A stretch of 64,000 nucleotides of DNA from Dryomyza anilis (taxonomy: Eukaryota > Arthropoda > Insecta > Diptera > Dryomyzidae): NCBI GenBank assembly GCA_951804985.1, contig OX638131.1, positions 89,850,349-89,914,348 of the forward strand, written 5' to 3'. The notes beneath the pieces are model-generated. The model was given only the letters and a program-made list of their open reading frames with translations, was not told the DNA's origin and searched no databases. The translations under genes and the position numbers were made by a program. Shown one piece after another: positions 58,263 through 64,000 of this stretch. How positions within the stretch are numbered: position 1 is the first letter of the stretch; each line of letters begins with the position of its first letter.

Positions 58263-59430
58263 ATATAATAAAATCAAATACAAATATTCAATCAAACATT
58301 CAGTTGTTTCAAATAATAATAATAATAAAATATTAAAACAAAATTATTCAAAATAACCGCAACCTATTATTAATATTATTTTGATACCACACCAAATACC
58401 TTTAATGAACTCTTCGCACATTAACCCTTTCAACCAGCTATCAACACTATGTCGTTCAGCTCTTTATAGGCAGCATTTCAATTTGTTTTCCACACTGTTT
58501 TTTGTGTTTATAAATTTTGGTCCCTTTAGCGCTGGGACCACATGTCGCATAGCATAATAATGAACCGCTTAATGACCATTTAATGGTCGTCATCGCCGCA
58601 ATTTGGCCAGATATTTAACCACATAATTGTGGCCGAACGTTTTATGCGCAGTCTGCCGAAATTCACAGCATTTAATGTTGTAGCCTCCACATTCATGACA
58701 ACGGCACAAAATGAAATAAATAAAATAAAAGCATCCGTTGACATTTCATAAAAAATATACATTTTTATAAGTTGCACGGTGCAACGACGGATATCACATA
58801 AAAGTCACAAATGATGCAGATAAATTGCACGGTAAGTTGTCTGAAAAAAAAAGGAACTGCAGACGACAAAAAATGACACGTGTTAATGGTTTAAAATTGA
58901 CAGTAATATTTTATATTGAGACTTTTCGAAATAATGTATTTGATAAATGGACTTGATATAAGTTCAAAACAGCGATTTCGACTATTAATGAATTTCAACC
59001 ATAACTGTTTAAAAGCTCTAACTACATCTAAAACTGACATAAATGATATAAGATTTATACTGTGTTTGAAAACGTTTTTTAAGTATAAAAAAATTCAGTA
59101 TGAAATACAAACTAAATAAGAACACTATTGTAACTGAGTTGAGTTTGTGACTTGTACCAGAATAGAGCGTTAATGCAAACCCTATTTTTTGTTCTAAACA
59201 AAGGGATAAAAACTTCTAAAATCCAGATCGAATTTAGAAGTATATGAAGTGATGAAAACTAAACGTAAACTCTCTGGATCTTAAGAAACAGATTCACTTA
59301 GTTGTCAAAAAGTAACTAAGAGCAAATATTCTTAATACTGCAGAGGTGAATGTCTTGTATTAAAAATGTTGTTGTTGTTGTTTTTCCTAAAATTTAAAGA
59401 ACAGGTGTTTGTATAACTGTAGTTATTTTG
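58263..59430. other. DIP intron, unique part
   Basis: 58380-58800 is of mixed composition. Nothing coding is recognised. Confidence 0.45.
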
Positions 59431-59439
59431 AACTTTCTT

Positions 59440-59725
59440 TGTCTGTAATATTCGGTATTGTGCTTTGTTTTGCATTGTCCGTCTGTCATCGCCATCTGTT
59501 TGTTCGTCTGTTGGTTAAAGTATTGAAAGCAACTAAGAGCAATTATTCTAGATATGCTGACATTATGTTCTAAAATATCAAAAAAAAATAAGAGCAATTG
59601 TTCTTGATATGCTCAAATTAATCTAAAATATCAAAAAAGTAATTAAGAACATTTATTCTTGAATGCACACAACCGAACAGATGGCGATGACAGACGGATA
59701 TCGTAAAACAAAGCATAAAGCATAA
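59440..59725. mobile_element. Inverted-end repeat element, about 285 bp
   Basis: Left CTTTGTTTTGCATTGTCCGT then CTGTCATCGCCATCTGTT. Right AACAGATGGCGATGACAGAC then GGATATCGTAAAACAAAG, its inverse. Inside are CTAAGAGCAATTATTCT units as at 46640-46805. No coding region. Confidence 0.7.
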
Positions 59726-60245
59726 ATCTAGTTTACTTATTTAATAACCAAGAATTTCGATTTTTTAATATACAGATGATAAATTCTAGTATTTTAGTAC
59801 AATTTTATTGATATTAGTGAAATTGTGCTATTTTTCGAATCGACCGGATTCCACTCCAGTTTTAGAAGTGTATTTCTATTTGTGTGCTTATATATTTTTA
59901 TTTTCACGTAATTCTTTTTAATACTTATGAGAGTTCAACAATTTACTTTCTTTTCTTTAGAATATTTATTCATATATATTTGCCAAAAAAATAAAAATAA
60001 TCTCCAAACATATACGTACACTGGGAAATTGAATGTACTGAAATCTACTACAGTTATGTATTTTTTTTTTAAAAGCAGTTATGTTTTCTCATATTAAACT
60101 AAGAAATTTACAAATTTGCTCTTCACTTTTATGATTTCCGAAATATGGCGGTATGAAACGTGAAAAAAATAGTTGAAAATTTAATTTTCAAAAGTGGTTT
60201 ACTTAATTAATTAGTTGAGATATCGTTTGAAATGTATTGAGATAA
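59726..60245. other. AT-rich intronic stretch
   Basis: Nothing recognised. Confidence 0.4.
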
Positions 60246-60425
60246 CAATTATAATAATAATAATAGGTTGGCGCTGGAAGTATTTGTCTAAGAACTATGG
60301 CCGAGCTCTCTCACTATTTGAGCTGTGCGTGTTATATTTGTACTCAAAGTGGTGGGCCCTACAGTTTAATGCCGAATCCGAACGGCAGGTAAGAGCTTTT
60401 CATAGGCAATGTTTTACTCTCGTAT
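60246..60425 (-). repeat. tRNA-headed SINE, head replaced by rosa sequence
   Basis: ATT-type tail and body (GGTGGGCCCTACAGTTTAAT) up to GGCAATGTTTTACTCTCGTA, then an abrupt switch at about 60426 to rosa mariner 5'-end sequence. Confidence 0.8.
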
Positions 60426-60426
60426 C

Positions 60427-60592
60427 TTTTCATCATGAAATGGCAAACCTTACTGAAGAGAAATGTCAAAAGAGCGGCAAGAAATATGGCGTCGTTTGCT
60501 GTCCCTATCAAGCTACTTTTGTAGCGTCCCTGTTGAAAAGCCCTTGAAAAAAACTTTTGTAGCGCTCTTATTGAAAAACCCTTTATGTGTGA
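60427..60592. mobile_element. rosa-mariner-derived MITE fragment
   Basis: Inverse of the rosa 5' end (ATGAAATGGCAAACCTTACT ... GCGTCCCTGTTGAAAAGCCC), followed by the 3'-end piece GTAGCGCTCTTATTGAAAAA-CCC. The same two-part end occurs at 45766, so it is a shared MITE structure; only one half is present here. Confidence 0.8.
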
Positions 60593-61004
60593 CCTGCAAT
60601 TTTAAACATGCTATAAATATATATTTTTATTTTACTGACCAATCAAAGCGCGTCATGCCGCATGACACGCAGTGATTATTTTGTCTCGACACGCCTATAG
60701 TCGATGATAGCAGATACAATTCTAAGTTTTTATTATTCCTATGTCATTTCGTACAAATAAACCGAATCGTTTCCTTTGTTGTTTACAACTCCAAAGAAAC
60801 GTGCGCCGCAGGTACTTATAACATCATGCAACAACAAACAGCAGCAATAGGCAGCAACAGCAAGAGTAGATATAAAATAAAATGTAAGTAGTTAAAAAAA
60901 TAAATAAATTAAAAGAATAAAATAAATTAAATAAAATAAAATAAAAAAGTAATATAATATAAAAAAATAATACAAGAAAATAAAAAAAGTAGTTTTATTT
61001 TTAT
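60593..61004. other. Intronic stretch with a small palindrome
   Basis: GCGTCATGCCGCATGACACGC near 60650 contains the perfect TCATGC-C-GCATGA. From 60895 it is A/T simple sequence. Confidence 0.45.
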
Positions 61005-61206
61005 TTTTAAATAGTTTAAAGTTCATAATTATCATGAATTTTTTCATAAATATTATGAAAGCGTTCATCAATTTTATGAACTTATTCATTACGGTTTTAT
61101 GAACGAAACATAAGTTGGATGAATATGGTCATTGGTTGAGTAGTAATGAAAAATGCATAGAATTAATGAACAAATTCATAAATAGTATGAACTTTTTTTC
61201 TGTGTT
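61005..61206. repeat. Family D-like MITE, partial copy
   Basis: Matches 3640-3866 over its length (TTCATAAATATTATGAAAG, TGGTCATTGGTTGAGTA, ATAGTATGAACTTTTTTTC) and ends TTCTGTG. Confidence 0.65.
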
Positions 61207-61529
61207 GTTACCAAGGAGTAAGAAGCATTTTTACACGATATCGATTTTGGAAAGCTGTATCTCAAAAACACATATTTTTTAAATTAAAAAAATAATATTT
61301 ATATTGTTGCAAATTTTCTTCTTAACATTTGAGCTAAATTTCATTAATTTATTCTTATTAGTTTTGAGTTATAAATAAGTATGTGAAACACATATAAATT
61401 TACTTATGAAATATAATTGAATATTAAAAAATCTATACTTGATTTCATATTTTACTTTTTCATGAACTAATAAGAATACACTAATAAAATTTGGTACAAT
61501 GTGAGAGAAGAATATCAGCAACAAACATT
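61207..61529. other. AT-rich intronic stretch
   Basis: AACTAATAAGAATA near 61465 is roughly the inverse of TTATTCTTATTAGTT near 61343, a weak inverted pair. Nothing else is seen. Confidence 0.4.
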
Positions 61530-61537
61530 TTATTTAA

Positions 61538-62432
61538 TAGACATCTGCACAAATGGTTTTGAAGTTTCCTCTGCAAATATGCACTACTGCACTCTACAGT
61601 TTTGAATTCATTTCACAAATGACAATCGACAGTATTATAGTGAAGTCTCTTTGAGCGACTTCACTTCACTTCAGTATTTGTTTCATTGATGTCAAGCACT
61701 GTCAAAAAATCAAGCCATTCAAAACATTCAATGTTTTGAAAAACACAAGAAACGACAACACTGTCGCTTAACATGCAACGAATACATTAGGTGCAGCGAG
61801 TGAGCGCATCGAGTAACGAGTGAGAAGACGAACATTGAAAACAACAACAAATCTGACGCTCGTTCGACGGCAGTAATGTTGTTATTGGTATTTATGTGTT
61901 AATAAAAAATACAACAAACAATATTTAAAAAAAAAAAAATTGTTAAAAAAATTTTTTGTACGACAAAAACAACGCTTTGGTCGAAAAGCAATATATCAAA
62001 AAAAAAAAAAAAATTATTAAATAATGAAAAAATTAAATAATGAAAAAAATGTTTTTCGATAAATAAAAAACTTAATATAAAATATTATGTGATTTTCTTA
62101 TACCTTTTGTTTTTTTCTATATTTCAATATTAATGAAAATTCCTACTCTATTCCTTACTCTAGTAAGAATGCTAAAGAAAAAATAAAAAATGCACTAAGT
62201 ACTCGGTGTCATAAGCAGTTCATTTCAGTATTTAAATGTTTATTGCACATCATCATAGACCTCTTCAATTCAGTTTTGTTTTGCTTATGTTTTGTTTTGA
62301 CAGTACTTGGTTCTTTGTTGTTGTGAGCAAGACATTCATTTGATTTTCAAGCAGAGAGTTGACGACAGTAAATGTTTTGAAACGAAGTGAATGTCTTGAA
62401 GTGGGTTTCAAATGGACTTGTGCAGATGTCTA
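61538..62432. mobile_element. hAT-like non-autonomous element, perfect 8-bp duplication
   Basis: 895 bp with inverted ends TAGACATCTGCACAA (15 identical bases). Both sides carry TTATTTAA (61530-61537, 62433-62440). TAG-type ends and an 8-bp duplication fit the hAT superfamily. The interior has GC-richer flanks with GAGTGAGCGCATCGAG and TGAAGTCTCTTTGAGCGAC, and an A/T centre. No transposase frame. Confidence 0.85.
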
Positions 62433-62440
62433 TTATTTAA

Positions 62441-62857
62441 GAATTTAAGAGTTTTTGATATTTTTTTTCATATTTTCATAAATTGAACAAATGAATAATT
62501 CCTTAAAAATTTGCTCTCTGAAGCAGATCACCCTGTATATTTAAATTAAACTTTAAGAAATCATTTTTTAATGAGAGATTTATCTTTCTAACATATACAT
62601 AATTCAGTGAAACTAATTAAGTTTTTGTATTTTTTAAAATGTGGAAAAAATGTAAATCTTAATTTATTGACATTGTATATTATTTTATCAGTTAAATAAA
62701 TACATAATGTATTAAAAATAAATGCATTTGTAGTAATTTTTCTAGACATTATTGAACATATAAATATTTAGAAAATTTATTTATTTTCAATACAAATGTA
62801 GTAAAATTTTGTACTGTAATGCAGTAAATTTATGTAAAATAAATGTAAACTAATATA
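62441..62857. other. AT-rich intronic stretch
   Basis: Nothing recognised. Confidence 0.4.
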
Positions 62858-62891
62858 TTACACGATTTTTGCCATGGACATTAGGGCCATG

Positions 62892-63101
62892 CACATTAAA
62901 ACTCACCACACTAAAACTTACCACACTAAAACTCACCACACCAAAATTCACCTCACCTAAACTCACCACACTAAAACTCACCACACTAAAATTTCTACTG
63001 TGAAAAACTCTACGGGGAAGAATTCTACGGGCAAGAAATCTACCGGGAACAATTCTACCGGGATGAGTTCTACGGGAAGATTTCTTCCGGGAGGAATTCA
63101 C
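62892..63101. repeat. 15-bp-period array that changes motif midway
   Basis: 14 units in 210 bp. The first seven are CACACTAAAACTCAC variants and the last six are AC(G/C)GGGAAGAATTCT variants, with one hybrid unit between (ACTGTGAAAAACTCT). The period is kept throughout, except for one 14-bp unit and one 16-bp unit at the right end. Open frames on both strands (STGKN and VVSFS pentamers) follow from the period. Confidence 0.85.
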
Positions 63102-63188
63102 AGCCAAGCACGGGCCCCTGATATAAATAACAAAAATATTTTTTATATTAACAAAATCGCTCCATATCTTTTAATTCATAAAAACTTG

Positions 63189-63215
63189 GCACGAGTCGTG
63201 CACGGGTCCAGCTAG
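63189..63215 (+). mobile_element. Helitron-like 3' terminus
   Basis: Stem GCAC-GAGTC-GTGC (63189-63201; the whole GCACGAGTCGTGC is palindromic), then 10 bases and CTAG, followed by T. Helitrons end in a short stem-loop 10-12 bases before CTRR and insert before T. The 5' end was not located. Confidence 0.6.
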
Positions 63216-63275
63216 TATAGAATAAATGCATTGGATGTCCATTGCAAAAATTTGTCCACGTTTTGTCGAGTAGTG

Positions 63276-64000
63276 TAATTAATTCAAATACAATAACACC
63301 AAATATTAAATTAAATTATATTAAAATAAATATAAAATAAATGCATTAAATTTTTACTAATCTAAATTCTCTACATTTTTTTTCTATTTTCCGGTTCTTA
63401 AACACAAAAAAAAAAACTTGCTTGATCGGCAACATGATATCACTGCCAAAAAAAAAAAAACATCTCTACCTTTTGCTGTTCATTCATTTGGTCTTTGTCG
63501 ACGACGACGCCATCATCAAACTGATTATGCTGACATCCGATTGCCGTGGCTGCTGCTGGAAAACGTGGTCTCAATTTTATTCTACTTGATTCTACAACCT
63601 ACGCCTACTACCATTCGGCTTTTATGACGCGAACAACCAACAACATCACCACCAACAACATTACCAAACATGCAATAACAACATTACGACTTTGGTCGGA
63701 TCTACAATTATTTGAAACGCCGCTAAATATGCAACGAAAAACCCAACTAAATGAACGACTGAATGAATGAAAAACAAAAAAAAAACCGGGAAATTTATTT
63801 TTGTTGCTGCTGTTGTTTTGTGTTCCACTTGTTTGTGCTATAAAACACCCACGTAACACGAACAAATATTTCGACGGTACGACTATCTGTTTGGCATGTG
63901 TTCCTGTTGGTCTCTGATACTGGTGCTGCTCCTACTGCTGCTGCTGCTCGTTATGGTCCTTATACTATGGGTCCTTGTGTTGGTCCTTGTGCTGATTCAA
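63276..64000. other. Intronic stretch to the window edge
   Basis: GC-richer from 63420. Short frames on both strands are low-complexity (CAACAACATTAC, CTGCTGCTGCTG). No domain and no splice-bounded exon with DIP similarity, so the next DIP exon lies beyond 64000. Confidence 0.4.

Larger units (their letters stand above)
62858..63275. mobile_element. TIR-element ends enclosing a Helitron-like insertion
   Basis: Left TTACACGATTTTTGCCATGG and right TGCAAAAATTTGTCCACG then TCGAGTAGTG resemble the ends of the 22954-25125 element. Between them lie the 15-bp array and a Helitron-like 3' terminus. The boundary on the left of the insertion is unclear. Confidence 0.5.

Noticed and set aside
62850..63215. 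Pentapeptide-repeat protein (VVSFS) or STGKN repeat protein
   Set aside because: Both frames come from a 15-bp tandem period and are mutually antisense. No flanking domain, start context or splice sites.

Overview
The window reads as a higher-fly (schizophoran, probably calyptrate) nuclear genome: AT-rich, intron-rich, with dipteran splice signals, and dense in insect transposons (a rosa-type mariner, a DD37E Tc1/mariner family, DINE-1/mini-me-like elements with GTCY microsatellites, non-LTR fragments, a solo LTR). The species cannot be named from sequence alone. Nothing bacterial, organellar or viral was seen.

One host gene is supported, on the + strand. Three consecutive coding exons (39410-39527, 39814-39911, 49379-49586) join in compatible phases and encode a secretory leader plus the complete first immunoglobulin domain of a Dpr-interacting protein (DIP), an IgSF neuronal cell-surface receptor of the eta/zeta/iota kind. 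The last donor is in phase 1, so the gene continues past the right edge; 49587 to 64000 is intron. A possible 5'UTR exon (39273-39409) carries a short upstream reading frame overlapping the main start. A GC-richer block near 20.95-21.38 kb holds an Inr/DPE pair at exact spacing and is a candidate distal promoter, though its link to this gene is inferred.

Everything else is repeats and unique non-coding DNA. Left part (1-20.7 kb): tRNA-headed SINEs, a foldback-type family (A), a truncated DD37E transposon, a TIR element with nested non-LTR and solo LTR insertions, a 3' fragment of an endonuclease-RT non-LTR element, a dead rosa mariner inserted in a palindromic MITE, a 1 kb TTCTTTCC array and a 1.5 kb array of 19-bp quasi-palindromic units. 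Middle (21-39 kb): a 2.2 kb TIR element containing a foldback, more family A, three DINE-like elements, and a near-perfect short hairpin at 36.97 kb. DIP introns (39.5-64 kb): an inverted pair of MITEs, SINEs, Harbinger-like and hAT-like MITEs with target duplications, a 2 kb AAAAATAT array starting 38 bp after a splice donor, a full-length but dead DD37E element, a hAT-like 0.9 kb element with a perfect 8-bp duplication, and a Helitron-like 3' end beside a 15-bp-period array.

No multi-gene system is present. The more novel leads are structural: long inverted repeats that could yield dsRNA or hairpin RNA, the repeat array next to the splice site, and several unnamed non-autonomous transposon families whose ends can be read here.
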